Notes: generated by a model not told the origin, from the letters alone. Shown: positions 1 to 9,373, numbered from the stretch's first letter. The stretch: DNA of 64,000 nt from JAPPHA01 sp963662705 (GCA_963662705.2 OY759767.1:2108001-2172000), one strand, 5' to 3'. Numbers and translations: made by a program.

Positions 1-135
1 ACCATTCCCGATTCCATGACGATCAAGGTCCACGAAAGCGACATGCAAACAGTACATCTTGCGTTGCCGCCGGACCCGAACATCACCGAGGAACAACTCG
101 AAGCGATTTCAGCTGGACTGTGCTGCTGCTGGTAG
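1..135 (+). CDS. NHLP-leader RiPP precursor peptide, 5' truncated, core CCCW
   Basis: The frame open from base 1 encodes the C-terminal part of a nitrile-hydratase-type leader. It has an IPDSMTIKVHESD segment, a VHLALPPDP segment and an acidic ITEEQLEAISAG end, which is the layout of the NHLP precursor family ('...LPPPP..LSDEELEAVAGG'). Directly after the SAG cleavage-type motif come LCCCW and a TAG stop, so the core is only four or five residues with three adjacent cysteines. The N-terminal part of the leader lies outside the window; an in-frame ATG at 16 is probably internal. The azoline-forming YcaO enzyme sits 1.3 kb away on the other strand, so the cysteines are likely thiazoline/thiazole substrates. 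The leader family is clear; the final product is inferred. Confidence 0.8.
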   Translation, partial: TIPDSMTIKVHESDMQTVHLALPPDPNITEEQLEAISAGLCCCW

Positions 136-144
136 ACCCATGCG

Positions 145-159
145 CCGGCGAGTCGCCGG
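145..159 (+). terminator. Short hairpin after the precursor gene
   Basis: CCGGCGA-G-TCGCCGG is a perfect inverted repeat 10 bases after the precursor stop codon. It has no following T-run, so it is at best a weak or bidirectional terminator between the convergent precursor and the gene ending at 271. Confidence 0.25.
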
Positions 160-270
160 TCACGATGCGAAACGACCATCCGATTCCGCATTTTTCGAAG
201 GCATGAACGGACCCCGCCGTCCCGGTTCAGGGATGTTTTGCAGGGCGTTCGTGTTGGTCTGATGTTCCCG

Positions 271-1398
271 TCAATCTGGAACCGCTCCGGATAGTACCAT
301 GAACACGTAGGCCTTTGCTTTTCGAAGCTGGTTTCCGGATATGACCAGCTTTATGTGGTGAATTCCGCGCAGGAGGATGAAGCGACCAGACTTTGCGAAA
401 AGCGTTGTCGGTTTCGAAACCCAGTCGGCGAGAGCCCTGAGCTTTTCCTGAACGACTATGTCCTCGTGGCCCAGGGCCGAAAGGAACGGGTCCCAGTCGG
501 TGAGGCCGTCAAGCCAATACCTTGAGTCCTTCGTGTATCTTTGCTTGACAATGAGCGTGAGGCCGAGCACCGGACCAATTCCCTTTTCCTGAACGTCGAT
601 GTTGACTCCGGTCCTGATAATGTTGGCGCGTTCCATGAAGCGTTCAATCACGGACCCGACAGCCGAGATCCGACCCGGCCAGCCCGAGCGCACCAGAAAT
701 GAACAGACTTCCTGTCGAGATTTGAAGCCCATGATCGCCAGGCGGATTGCCGGGGAACGAGACGGAAATATACCGAAGGAATCCAAGCGCGTATCGCCTG
801 GCTGTGCCCGGCAAACGCATTCGATGGTCTCCCGCCTAGCTTCGGTCACTGACCAGCCAACGCAGGATACGAGCGCATCGACAACCGTGGCGACATCATT
901 CACCTGATTGCCACCGCCGATGATCGGTCGTTCTCCCGGCCGCAGGAACATTCCCGGAATCAAGACGTGGTCGTGCCGAGCCGTGCCAATGTCGTATTCC
1001 AGCATCAACTTGCGGCCGACAATGTCACGCAGGGATGAATCCTTGGCATCCATCTGCCTGAAAAGCGATGTAATCGCTTTCGCGGTCTCATCCGCCGTAT
1101 CGGTTCGCGCGCGGTCCCGGAAAAACGCTGCCGGTTGAGTTCCACCCGCGAGTGAAACGCCGAAGTCCGCCTCTGGCCTGCGCTCATGCAAAGGGAATTC
1201 AAAGCCGAAGGGAAGTGCTCCAATCGTGATCGGGAGTGTTCCTGCGCATTCGAGTACCCGCTCCCACTCCGGATCTCCGATCAGAATCCGCGAAATCCTG
1301 TTTCGAAAATGTCCGAGCAGATCGCCCATGGTGCCGCCTTCTTCAGCGAGGCGGTCCTGAGTCAGAGTGACAGCCTTGTCTATGTCCATGGTAGGCAT
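271..1398 (-). CDS. Unassigned protein of the YcaO RiPP locus
   Basis: About 375 residues, with no signal peptide or membrane segment visible. I do not recognise the family with certainty. The C-terminus carries a RGIHHIKLVISGNQLRKAKAY stretch, and the middle has several conserved-looking glycine- and cysteine-containing segments (VSCVGWSV, IECVCRAQPG). The chosen ATG at 1398 follows the YcaO stop codon by one base; alternatives are 1422 (overlapping YcaO) and 1389. The tight coupling to the cyclodehydratase says it belongs to the same biosynthetic operon. It could be a tailoring enzyme or part of the modification complex. No dehydrogenase, protease or transporter signature is visible, so its reaction is unknown. 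Confidence 0.7.
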   Translation of the reverse strand: MPTMDIDKAVTLTQDRLAEEGGTMGDLLGHFRNRISRILIGDPEWERVLECAGTLPITIGALPFGFEFPLHERRPEADFGVSLAGGTQPAAFFRDRARTDTADETAKAITSLFRQMDAKDSSLRDIVGRKLMLEYDIGTARHDHVLIPGMFLRPGERPIIGGGNQVNDVATVVDALVSCVGWSVTEARRETIECVCRAQPGDTRLDSFGIFPSRSPAIRLAIMGFKSRQEVCSFLVRSGWPGRISAVGSVIERFMERANIIRTGVNIDVQEKGIGPVLGLTLIVKQRYTKDSRYWLDGLTDWDPFLSALGHEDIVVQEKLRALADWVSKPTTLFAKSGRFILLRGIHHIKLVISGNQLRKAKAYVFMVLSGAVPD

Positions 1399-1399
1399 A

Positions 1400-3676
1400 T
1401 CACGCGATGACCGGTGCGGCATTCAGTTCGGCTTCGGCAAGAGGATGAAGGCGGACGCCCATCCTGACAGGCACATCGAAAAGGCGGCCAGGGGCGAACC
1501 GTGCCCAGAAGTGGCGCATGCCCGGCACGATGACCCGAACCACAGGCAGGCCGATGTCGGGCCGTGTCTGATCCAGAACCAGGAATTCCATGCCGGCGGC
1601 TTCGACCCGGAGGCGGCACTCTTCCACATCGTCGCGCGTATCCGTAGATTCCGGCACCGGAAAATGCGAAGCCTTGCGACGTGGTCCGTCCGGGACCAGC
1701 CAAGAGCAGTTGGCGATTCGAGCTGTATTCCACCACCAAAGCGCCAGCGGATCATCGATCATGGGCCTGTCTGTGCGCACGCGCGGACGTGGCAGCCAAG
1801 TCAGGCACTGATTCAATTCGGCGACCGCACGAAGCGCGGCGATACGCGGGTCAGCGTGGGCACCGGCGCCGTAAATGATGTCTTCGGTCTCGGCCTCCGG
1901 CCGGCGCGAGAGCGCGACGAATGCGGGAATGCCGATGTCCGAGGTAATGTCGAGAATCCACAGATCGCGCTCATGACGGGCGTAATAGTCCGGAGCTGAC
2001 GCCAGGTACCTGTCGTCGAAGCTGGAAAGATCGACCGCAGGCACCCGCAGCCGATTATACCACCAGATTGCGAAGGCATCGCGCTCCACCAGTTCGTAGA
2101 AACCCTGAAGGATGGCTTCTTCCACTGTATTTCCGGCAGCGCATCCGTTCGAGTCTGCGATCAGGTCCGCGGGATCGCGCTGTTGCGTGGACATGCTATA
2201 GTAGAGCATAGACGTCGGCAGATAGCGGTGCCGTTGCTGCGTAAACGACCACACTGGTGTCCAGTCTGTGTCGGCATCGGGTTCGAGATGCCGTGGCACG
2301 ATGTTGTTGGGGTGACCCTTCGCGTTGATGCTCGCCGCATTGTCAAACTGCAGTTCGCTGAACAATTGCGCGTCATTTGGGTGTATGGCGTCGTCTCCTT
2401 CGGCGAAATCGATGAATCGCTTGCGAACCCGGATTTCATCTCCATGGCACACGCCCGAATAGCGTTCCACCGCCTCGCAAAATGCACTGACCTTGGATTG
2501 ATTCCGCGTCGTGCCCTTGCCGGCGCACTTGTTGCGCAGGCCGCGCCTGAGCGAACTCAACGTCCGTCTCCTCGTTCCAAGATTGCTTCCGGACCAATAG
2601 ACGTGCAACCAGGAATCGGTCTCATCAGTCGTGCGTGTCAGCCAGGTCACGACACCGCTGATCGGACTCACCAGGTGGCGGTATTTCGCCAGGGTGGCGT
2701 CCGGCGCCATGGTGCGCGCACCGCCGCTGTTCCAATGGGTTTTTGGACTCGCCTCCAGACGTAGCGGAACCGGCAGCCGGTCAGGCCGATACAATTCTTC
2801 GTCACCACAGGCCAGACATTGTGGCCGCCGCATGACCAGATGCGGCGAACTCTCGAGTGTACCGACATTCACCGCGACCGCGTGGTCGTGAATCCGGGTT
2901 GCCGCACCGAGGATCAACCATTTGACAATTTCCACCCCAATCAGTCCGAACAGTGCTTCCAGGACCGCCGGATTGGCGGCGAACGGCTTGAACGCAGCCT
3001 CCTCGCCTTCAACATTGCGGAGAAAGCTGTGAATTTCCTGATGGTTACGCAGGCGATAGGCCAAGCATTCCCAGCAGGGTCCCTGCCTGTCTGTGCGAAA
3101 GACGGGGCCGAACAGCGCCTCCATGCCAAGTGGCCGCACAAGCATCCATGGTGCGTTCGCGTCAAGCCGACGTCGATTCACTTCGGCATGGCCGGCGTCG
3201 AGATAGTCGTTGCAGACGACGACGGTGAGGTCGGGGTCGGCGGCCGTTACCCTGACTCCGCTTGCATCAAGATGCCGGATGAGCCGTCCTCTGTCACCGT
3301 CAACCGTTACTCGAGATTCCTCCAGCCGCTGTTCAACCCAACGCGGCGATGCACCAAGAGACGACCAGTAGGCCGCTTGGCTTTCGTCCATTCCATGTTC
3401 CGCCGAGATGACATAGCCTTTGGCGGAGAGTGAGACGACAGCCGCAATGACGTCGGTCGCGGCATGGGCACCGTCAAGCGCAGCGACAATTTCGTCGTGG
3501 ACGTGGCGTCCATCGAGCAGCGGCAGCAGGTCGCTAAGGAGCGCACCGTGAAGCAGCGTATTGAATGCCTCGGAAACGAGCAGCGTCCTCTGTTCACCGA
3601 TATCGTGGAATTTGAGATGAGGGGTTAATGTTGGACGTTGGACGAGGCCCTGGTCTGCAGGTGTGGTCCTGGTCAT
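1400..3676 (-). CDS. Fused E1-like/YcaO TOMM cyclodehydratase
   Basis: This enzyme would convert Cys (or Ser/Thr) of a leader-bearing precursor to azolines with ATP. The first ~110 residues match the leader-binding region of TOMM 'C' proteins. An E1-like part follows, with zinc-type pairs CWEC (~res 201) and CLAC (~res 287). The YcaO domain runs from ~res 326 to the end. It has the nucleotide/Mg motif GKGTTRNQSKVSAFCEAVER (~387-406) and a second block SNGCAAGNTVEEAI...ELVERDA. The C-terminus ends ELNAAPVIA and lacks the usual PxPxP tail. The start at 3676 is chosen because family homology begins there; the open frame extends to 3934, with another ATG at 3751. It lies head-on to the CCCW precursor, its presumed substrate, and is followed within one base by the gene at 271-1398. 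Confidence 0.88.
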   Translation of the reverse strand: MTRTTPADQGLVQRPTLTPHLKFHDIGEQRTLLVSEAFNTLLHGALLSDLLPLLDGRHVHDEIVAALDGAHAATDVIAAVVSLSAKGYVISAEHGMDESQAAYWSSLGASPRWVEQRLEESRVTVDGDRGRLIRHLDASGVRVTAADPDLTVVVCNDYLDAGHAEVNRRRLDANAPWMLVRPLGMEALFGPVFRTDRQGPCWECLAYRLRNHQEIHSFLRNVEGEEAAFKPFAANPAVLEALFGLIGVEIVKWLILGAATRIHDHAVAVNVGTLESSPHLVMRRPQCLACGDEELYRPDRLPVPLRLEASPKTHWNSGGARTMAPDATLAKYRHLVSPISGVVTWLTRTTDETDSWLHVYWSGSNLGTRRRTLSSLRRGLRNKCAGKGTTRNQSKVSAFCEAVERYSGVCHGDEIRVRKRFIDFAEGDDAIHPNDAQLFSELQFDNAASINAKGHPNNIVPRHLEPDADTDWTPVWSFTQQRHRYLPTSMLYYSMSTQQRDPADLIADSNGCAAGNTVEEAILQGFYELVERDAFAIWWYNRLRVPAVDLSSFDDRYLASAPDYYARHERDLWILDITSDIGIPAFVALSRRPEAETEDIIYGAGAHADPRIAALRAVAELNQCLTWLPRPRVRTDRPMIDDPLALWWWNTARIANCSWLVPDGPRRKASHFPVPESTDTRDDVEECRLRVEAAGMEFLVLDQTRPDIGLPVVRVIVPGMRHFWARFAPGRLFDVPVRMGVRLHPLAEAELNAAPVIA

Positions 3677-3934
3677 GATCCCATGCCGGAATTTTCCGTA
3701 CGCTTGCGCAGGCGTCGGCGATTCCAGCGTCGTGTCCACCGGCCGCTTCATGAAAGCCAGAGGAACGCGTCGGACCCGAAAACGGCGCTGGAAGCCGGGG
3801 CGCGAAGCCCCGAACAGCGTGGATTGATCGGAGCCGTGCCGGCACGCAACGCCCGGGCAGCGTTCAACAGGTGTTGATACATCGCTGTTCTCCAATGGCC
3901 GCTCGGCAGACCGTCCCGGTATGTGCCGCCACAT

Positions 3935-4429
3935 TGGACGTTGTGGTCGGTTGCGGCCCTTTCAGGCATTTCGACGGTTCGTATGGTGTCTGCAACAACA
4001 ATGATCAACACGAAGCAATTCGTGTCATGATATTTTCTTCCTGAGCCCGGGATTCTCATTGTTTCAGGCACTTGTGGGGCATTGGGATCGGTACGTTATG
4101 AACGATGCGGTGCCGGACAATTCCACACTCGATCCTTCCTCATGAGCGCCAGCGTCGGGAACAGGTGCGTGACAGAAGAGTGACAAACGGTACCGTGTTT
4201 GAACTGCGCACTGGCACGGCCCGGCGTGACATCCCGGTGCACTACGGTTCGTACGCGCCCTGCTTCAACCGCTGCAACAGGTGGGCCCGGAACGGCCTCC
4301 GGTCATCGATTTTGGAGGAACATGTGAGAATTGGTACTCTCTCCGACGGATTCTAGTGGCTTCAGGACAGCATGCCATGTGCCGCGGCAAACGTATCCAA
4401 CCGTGTTACCGAAACGGTTCTTCTGGTTT
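3935..4429. other. Intergenic region upstream of the YcaO gene
   Basis: About 500-750 bases between the YcaO start and the purL stop. I found no convincing gene or second precursor peptide in any frame. It must hold the promoter of the two-gene RiPP operon, but I could not point to -35/-10 boxes with confidence. Confidence 0.4.
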
Positions 4430-6610
4430 TCAGGGTTGTGCGCGGCCCTGTTCACCAAGGTATTCGAATGACGTGCGGAATACATCCACCAATTCCTCCA
4501 TGGCGATCGCATCGTCGCCGCACCGATATGTACTGCCGCAAAACCTGCCGATTTCCCTGGCCGAAACATCAAGCCTGTCTGCTTCCGCAAGCAATCGGAG
4601 GGCGTCCTCCGGGGACACCGCGAGAAGATATCGACCCTGGTCCTCTCCAAAGTACCAGCCCAGATTCCCCGATTCGAGAATCAATCCAATTCCTGACCGT
4701 TCCGCAAGTTCGAAACCTGCCAGTGCAAGTCCGCCGTCAGAAAGGTCTGTCGCCGCATGGATCAGCGATTGGCAGGCCCTGACGAAGTCTCCGTGAACGC
4801 GCTCGGAGTGCAGATCGACGGGGGGAGGGGGGCCTTCTTCCCGGTGGAAGACCTCCGCGAGCAAGGCAGATTGCCCGAGATGGCCGCGGGTTTCGCCTAC
4901 AAGAATGGCGGTGTCTCCATCGACCGCCCTGGTCCCAATCAGCGTGTCAAGTCGATCAATCAGGCCAACCGCGCCGATCGTCGGGGTGGGGAGGATCGCT
5001 TTACCGTCAGTCTCGTTGTAGAAGGACACGTTACCGGAAACGACGGGCATGTCCAGTGCCGTACAGGCTTCGCTGATGCCGGCGATGCATCCGGCAAACT
5101 GGCCCATGACGGCCGGATTCTCAGGATTTCCGAAATTCAGGCAGTCGGTACACGCGATCGGAACCGCGCCGGCTGCCGTGAGGTTTCGATATGCCTCGGC
5201 AACAGCCTGCTTGCCGCCGACCTCGGGGTCGGCAGCGCAATAACGCGGCGTGACGTCGCAAGTAAACGCCAGCGCCTTGTTGGTGCCGTGAACACGAACC
5301 ACGGCGGCACCAAATCCGGGAGGGCGTACCGTGTCCGCCATGACCGAACTGTCATACTGTTGGTAGACCCAGTGCCGTGATGCGAGATTGGGTGTCGAAA
5401 GGAGGGATTTCAAGGCCAGAACCGGGGAGATACCCGGGATTTCCACAAGCGGCGGCTGGGGAGGAGTCGCCCGGGTTTCACGGTCATACTGCGGAGCTTC
5501 ACGGGAAAGTGCGCTCAGCGGCAGGTCTGCCTTGACCTTTCCCTCTTGCGTCACGACGAAGCGGTCGTCCGTGATGGTCTCGCCGATGATTGCAAACTCC
5601 AGCTCCCACTTTTTGAAGATTTTTTGCGCAATGTCGTCGTGACCCGGGTTCATGACCATCAACATGCGTTCTTGCGATTCGCTGAGCATCATTTCGTAGG
5701 CCGTCATCCCTTCCTCTCGGACGGGCACCTGTTCCAGATCCAGGCGGACTCCGAGTCCGCCCTTGTCCCCCATCTCGACCGCCGAGCACGTCAGCCCGGC
5801 GGCTCCCATGTCCTGAATGGCGTTGACGGCCCCGGTGGCCATCAATTCGAGACAGGCTTCGAGCAGCCGCTTCTCCGTAAATGGATCCCCGACCTGAACC
5901 GTCGATCGACTCCCCGAGACGGCACTATCAAACTCCGAAGATGCCATCGACGACCCGCCGACGCCGTCGCGCCCCGTGCGTGCACCGAGATAGACGACCG
6001 GCCTGCCGGCGTTGCTTGCAGCCGAGTAGAAAATGCTGTCGGTTTCAACAAGGCCGGCTGCGAAGGCATTGACCAGGCAGTTTCCGTCGTACGCCCTGTG
6101 AAACCGAACTTCACCACCAACGGTCGGCACGCCAAAACAGTTTCCGTAACTTCCTATTCCTTCGACGGCTCCTGAAAGCAGGGACTTTGTTTTCGGGTGA
6201 TCAGGGGAACCGAAAGAAAGGGAGTTCATCGCTGCGATCGGCCTGGCTCCCATGGTGAATACATCGCGGAGAATTCCGCCCACGCCCGTTGCCGCTCCCT
6301 GGAACGGTTCGATGTACGAAGGGTGGTTATGGCTTTCCATCTTGAAGACGACCGCCTGGCCATCGCCAATGTCCACGACACCGGCATTTTCACCCGGGCC
6401 ACGAATCACCCTGGGCCCTGTTGTCGGAAGCAGGCGCAACCACTTACGCGATGATTTGTAGGAGCAATGCTCATTCCACATTGCCGAGATGATCCCGAGT
6501 TCGGTGAAGCTCGGCGTACGGCCAAGCATCTCAAGAACACGTTGATACTCCGTGGAATTCAATCCGTGATCCCGAATGACTTCGTCCGTGATCTCCGGTT
6601 CCTGTCTCAC
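4430..6610 (-). CDS. purL: Phosphoribosylformylglycinamidine synthase subunit PurL
   Basis: PurL is the large subunit of FGAM synthase, which converts FGAR, glutamine and ATP to FGAM in purine synthesis together with PurQ and PurS (not in the window). It is about 726 residues, the length of the small bacterial PurL. Diagnostic segments are FTELGIISAMWNEHCSYKSS near the N-terminus, VVFKMESHNHPS, the ESQERMLMV core motif and NFGNPENPAVMGQF in the second half. The open frame runs back to 6730, but homology starts later. I chose GTG at 6610, which has an AGGA seven bases upstream. It is complete and ordinary, and is transcribed in the same direction as the RiPP operon across a ~500-base gap. Confidence 0.95.
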   Translation of the reverse strand: MRQEPEITDEVIRDHGLNSTEYQRVLEMLGRTPSFTELGIISAMWNEHCSYKSSRKWLRLLPTTGPRVIRGPGENAGVVDIGDGQAVVFKMESHNHPSYIEPFQGAATGVGGILRDVFTMGARPIAAMNSLSFGSPDHPKTKSLLSGAVEGIGSYGNCFGVPTVGGEVRFHRAYDGNCLVNAFAAGLVETDSIFYSAASNAGRPVVYLGARTGRDGVGGSSMASSEFDSAVSGSRSTVQVGDPFTEKRLLEACLELMATGAVNAIQDMGAAGLTCSAVEMGDKGGLGVRLDLEQVPVREEGMTAYEMMLSESQERMLMVMNPGHDDIAQKIFKKWELEFAIIGETITDDRFVVTQEGKVKADLPLSALSREAPQYDRETRATPPQPPLVEIPGISPVLALKSLLSTPNLASRHWVYQQYDSSVMADTVRPPGFGAAVVRVHGTNKALAFTCDVTPRYCAADPEVGGKQAVAEAYRNLTAAGAVPIACTDCLNFGNPENPAVMGQFAGCIAGISEACTALDMPVVSGNVSFYNETDGKAILPTPTIGAVGLIDRLDTLIGTRAVDGDTAILVGETRGHLGQSALLAEVFHREEGPPPPVDLHSERVHGDFVRACQSLIHAATDLSDGGLALAGFELAERSGIGLILESGNLGWYFGEDQGRYLLAVSPEDALRLLAEADRLDVSAREIGRFCGSTYRCGDDAIAMEELVDVFRTSFEYLGEQGRAQP

Positions 6611-6780
6611 GTTTTCCTGTTCTTCATCTTTGGATGCTGGATGGACGTCGTCGATTTCGGCGTCTCGGGGTGTCGCCGAAAGGCAAGTGCAGTCCCTGCA
6701 AAGAATTTTGGCGAGCGGCTGGCCTGGCACCGGTCGCCCGGTTTCCTCCGCCCCGACCGGAAGGACAGGGATCGACCGCT

Positions 6781-7710
6781 TCAGGAACGGGTCGCCCCAG
6801 CATGCGACGCACTGCCATCAGACTCGTGAAATTTTCTGAATGCGATGATCTCATGAATGACGAAATCGCGGAATGCCGCCACCCGTTTCGAATGCCTGAG
6901 TTCTTCGGGATAGGCAAGGTACACGGGGATGCCTTGGCTTTGTTCATCCGGAAGTACCCTGACGAGCTGCGGGAAGTCGTCTGTGACGTAGTTTGGCAAA
7001 ACCCCGATCCCCACGCCGTGCAGCACCGCCTGGAGTACGCCGAAATAGTTGTTTACGGTCATGTGCGAGCAGTGTTCGGATTTCAGGAAGGGCACGGTCC
7101 AATTGTAGGCAGAGTTCGGTTGTTCGGTCGCCGGGCTCTGGCTGACGAGACGGTGATCGTGAAGCTGGGCACGGGCGGACGGTGAGCCGTTGACTGCCAG
7201 GTACTCCTGGGATGCATAAAGGCGCATGTTGACCGTCATCAGTCTGCGGCGAATGAGTTCGGCCTGGCTCGGTTCTTTCATCCGAATGGCGACGTCGGCT
7301 TCCCTCATCGACAAATCCAGAACGTGTTCCGCAAGTCGGAGGTCGATCTTGAGGTTCGGGTGACGCGCGAACAGTTGACCGATTCGGGGCGCCAGCCACA
7401 GGGTCCCGAATCCAGTTGTTGTCGTCACTCTCAATTCGCCTTGTACCGCGTTTTGATCGTCATGGATCCTGACTTCCGCTCGATCGATCTCCGACCTGAT
7501 CTTTCTCGCGGTCTCGAACAGGAGTTCGCCGGATTCCGTCAGGATCAGCCCCCGCGCATGCCGGTGAAACAGGACCGCAGCCAGGCTGTCCTCCAGGGCG
7601 CTGATCTGCCTGCTGACCGCTGACTGGGACAGGTGCAGTATTTCGCCTGCCCTCGTCAGACTGCCGGCTTCGGCAACCGCATGAAAAACGCGTAGCTTGT
7701 CCCAGTCCAT
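6781..7710 (-). CDS. LysR-family transcriptional regulator
   Basis: 309 residues, full length for the family. The N-terminal winged helix-turn-helix reads DKLRVFHAVAEAGSLTRAGE then LSQSAVSRQISALE, followed by the long linker helix. From ~res 90 comes the periplasmic-binding-protein-like effector domain (GELRVTTTTGFGTLWLAP). The start gives the standard MDWDKLRVF N-terminus. It lies upstream of purL on the same strand and is separated from tusA by about 125 bases. The effector and targets cannot be read from the sequence. This regulator type is conserved in alphaproteobacteria; a role in nearby genes is only a possibility. Confidence 0.92.
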   Translation of the reverse strand: MDWDKLRVFHAVAEAGSLTRAGEILHLSQSAVSRQISALEDSLAAVLFHRHARGLILTESGELLFETARKIRSEIDRAEVRIHDDQNAVQGELRVTTTTGFGTLWLAPRIGQLFARHPNLKIDLRLAEHVLDLSMREADVAIRMKEPSQAELIRRRLMTVNMRLYASQEYLAVNGSPSARAQLHDHRLVSQSPATEQPNSAYNWTVPFLKSEHCSHMTVNNYFGVLQAVLHGVGIGVLPNYVTDDFPQLVRVLPDEQSQGIPVYLAYPEELRHSKRVAAFRDFVIHEIIAFRKFHESDGSASHAGATRS

Positions 7711-7836
7711 GGGCTGGTTTCCTTCGATGACCCGTCCACTGGAACCGAGATCAGGAACGGGGCAGGGCCTTTTGCCCCCTTCCTGTGTTTTCCGTTCGCA
7801 AGTCCGATCCCCGGACCAGACCAGGGTGAGTGCCTG

Positions 7837-8070
7837 TCATCCCTTTCGAACCAGAAATTCGAATGGCAATTCCGATGTGCAATACTTGACCATTCCGTGG
7901 CCCTGCTCATCACAGAAATGCGGAAAATCCACAACCGCCGCCGGATCGTCTGTCAGGATTCGAAGAACCTGGCCTTCGCTCATGTCCCGCAACCTTCGCC
8001 GGGCCTTCAATACGGGGAGTGGACATTGCAGACCGGTGGCGTCCAGTTCGGCATCCCAATCCTGATCCAT
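7837..8070 (-). CDS. tusA: TusA-family sulfurtransferase
   Basis: A 77-residue TusA/SirA-like protein that passes persulfide sulfur to acceptors such as the tRNA thiolation relay or molybdenum cofactor enzymes. The hallmark is LDATGLQCPLPVLKARRRL near the N-terminus, with the catalytic Cys in the CPLP motif. The tail contains DFPHFCDEQGHGM. A longer open frame upstream is not conserved; the start MDQDWDAELDATG at 8070 matches family length. It is divergent from ccdA, with a shared promoter region of about 90 bases. Confidence 0.93.
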   Translation of the reverse strand: MDQDWDAELDATGLQCPLPVLKARRRLRDMSEGQVLRILTDDPAAVVDFPHFCDEQGHGMVKYCTSELPFEFLVRKG

Positions 8071-8163
8071 ACGTGTCCGATAGGTCGACTTGAAACGAAT
8101 GTCCACGGATTTGTGAGCGACGCGGAGATGACCGCGGCGCCGTAGGCGTTTATGGGTCTTCGC

Positions 8164-8916
8164 ATGATCGGGATTGACATATTCGAATCGAGTCCGATGG
8201 TCGCCGTCGGCCTGGCCGGTTTCGCGGGCTTGCTCAGTTTTCTGAGCCCGTGTGTCCTCCCGATCGTACCTCCTTACCTGGCGTTCATGGGCGGAATCAC
8301 AGTGAGTGACATGGAAGAACACGGTGATTCCGACAGCCGGGTACTCATCGCAGCGTGCTGCTTTGTTGCCGGTCTCTCGGTCGTGTTCATGTTTCTCGGT
8401 TTGGCGGCGTCCACTGCCGGACGCATGTTGCTCCAGTTCCAGGCGGAACTCGGGATTGTGGCAGGGCTGATGATTCTTGTCTTCGGAATTCATTTTCTGG
8501 GAATTTTCAGGATTCCGCTGTTTGACCGGGAGGCAAGGATCAACACCGGTGGTTGGGGAGGAAGCGCACTCGGGGCATTCGTTCTCGGGTTGGCTTTCGC
8601 ATTCGGCTGGACCCCATGTATCGGTCCGATACTGGGAGCCATCCTCTCCCTGGTCATCCAGGAAGGCTCGGGGTCCTACGGGGCTGCTCTCATGGCGGCA
8701 TATGCTGTCGGGCTGGGAGTCCCGTTCATCCTGGTTGCTGCCTTCGTGAGAAAATCGCTTGGTATCATGCAACGCTTTCGTCGCGTTTCAACCTGGTTTG
8801 AACGGACGGCGGGTTGCCTGTTTCTCCTCGTCGGTACCTTGCTCGTGACCGGCAATTTTTCGGACATTTCGTTCTGGTTGTTGGAAACGTTTCCGGGGCT
8901 CGCCGATTTCGGGTGA
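8164..8916 (+). CDS. ccdA: CcdA-type cytochrome c biogenesis / disulfide-transfer membrane protein
   Basis: About 250 residues with six predicted membrane helices. CcdA carries reducing equivalents from cytoplasmic thioredoxin across the inner membrane for cytochrome c maturation. The two redox cysteines sit in the conserved motifs LSFLSPCVLPIVPPYLAFMG (first helix) and FGWTPCIGPILGAIL (fourth helix). The start is either ATG 8152 or ATG 8164; the latter gives the usual short N-terminus before helix 1. It is divergent from tusA, another sulfur-relay gene. A recipient thioredoxin-like protein is not adjacent. Confidence 0.92.
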   Translation: MIGIDIFESSPMVAVGLAGFAGLLSFLSPCVLPIVPPYLAFMGGITVSDMEEHGDSDSRVLIAACCFVAGLSVVFMFLGLAASTAGRMLLQFQAELGIVAGLMILVFGIHFLGIFRIPLFDREARINTGGWGGSALGAFVLGLAFAFGWTPCIGPILGAILSLVIQEGSGSYGAALMAAYAVGLGVPFILVAAFVRKSLGIMQRFRRVSTWFERTAGCLFLLVGTLLVTGNFSDISFWLLETFPGLADFG

Positions 8917-8984
8917 CGCCGGCCTTGGCCCGCGTGCGGTGGGACCATGCCGTGTTCAGGTGCGGCCCATGCCTCACATGGCCG

Positions 8985-9236
8985 TCAGCCACATGAATCT
9001 GCCGTCCCCGACCTGCGTGAGCGACGCCTGTGCCATTCGAGAACAAACACGCGAATGGCCGAAGCAAGTCCCGATTTCATGCGTCTTGCCGCATCAATCT
9101 CCGTGATCAGCGCGTTTCGAGAGATACCTCGTTCACGCGCAATTTCCCCGAGATCCGTCCAGAACCCGGCTTCGAGCGAGACACTGGTCCGGTGACCTCG
9201 GATGGTTACCGAGTACTTTTCCGGTCGTGCATACAT
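8985..9236 (-). CDS. Ribbon-helix-helix domain protein
   Basis: 83 residues. The N-terminal RPEKYSVTIRGHRTSVSLE forms the beta strand of a ribbon-helix-helix fold. ISRNALITEIDAAR is the recognition helix region, and LASAIRVFVLEW closes the domain. This small putative DNA-binding family is widespread in alphaproteobacteria and commonly sits near fumC. It is in the same direction as fumC and the SspB-like gene and may be co-transcribed (138-base gap). Its targets are unknown. Confidence 0.85.
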   Translation of the reverse strand: MYARPEKYSVTIRGHRTSVSLEAGFWTDLGEIARERGISRNALITEIDAARRMKSGLASAIRVFVLEWHRRRSRRSGTADSCG

Positions 9237-9373
9237 TTCGACAAAAGGGGCGGATTCGGCCTACGATCCCGTCGCGTTTTCCGCACCCGCCCGGTGCCAG
9301 CCCGCCGCATTCGGGACGGCTGCGCCGGACATGGAGCCGGGGAAGGACGTGACGAAAGCACGATTGCGGGGAA

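Noticed and set aside
3677..3934. N-terminal extension of the YcaO protein to 3,934
   Set aside because: The extra 86 residues look non-conserved, while TOMM cyclodehydratase homology starts just after ATG 3,676. ATG 3,751 cannot be excluded.
7837..8772. 311-residue frame as a fusion with TusA at its end
   Set aside because: Only the last 77 codons match TusA. The upstream part is antisense to ccdA and is composed of shadow-like residues.
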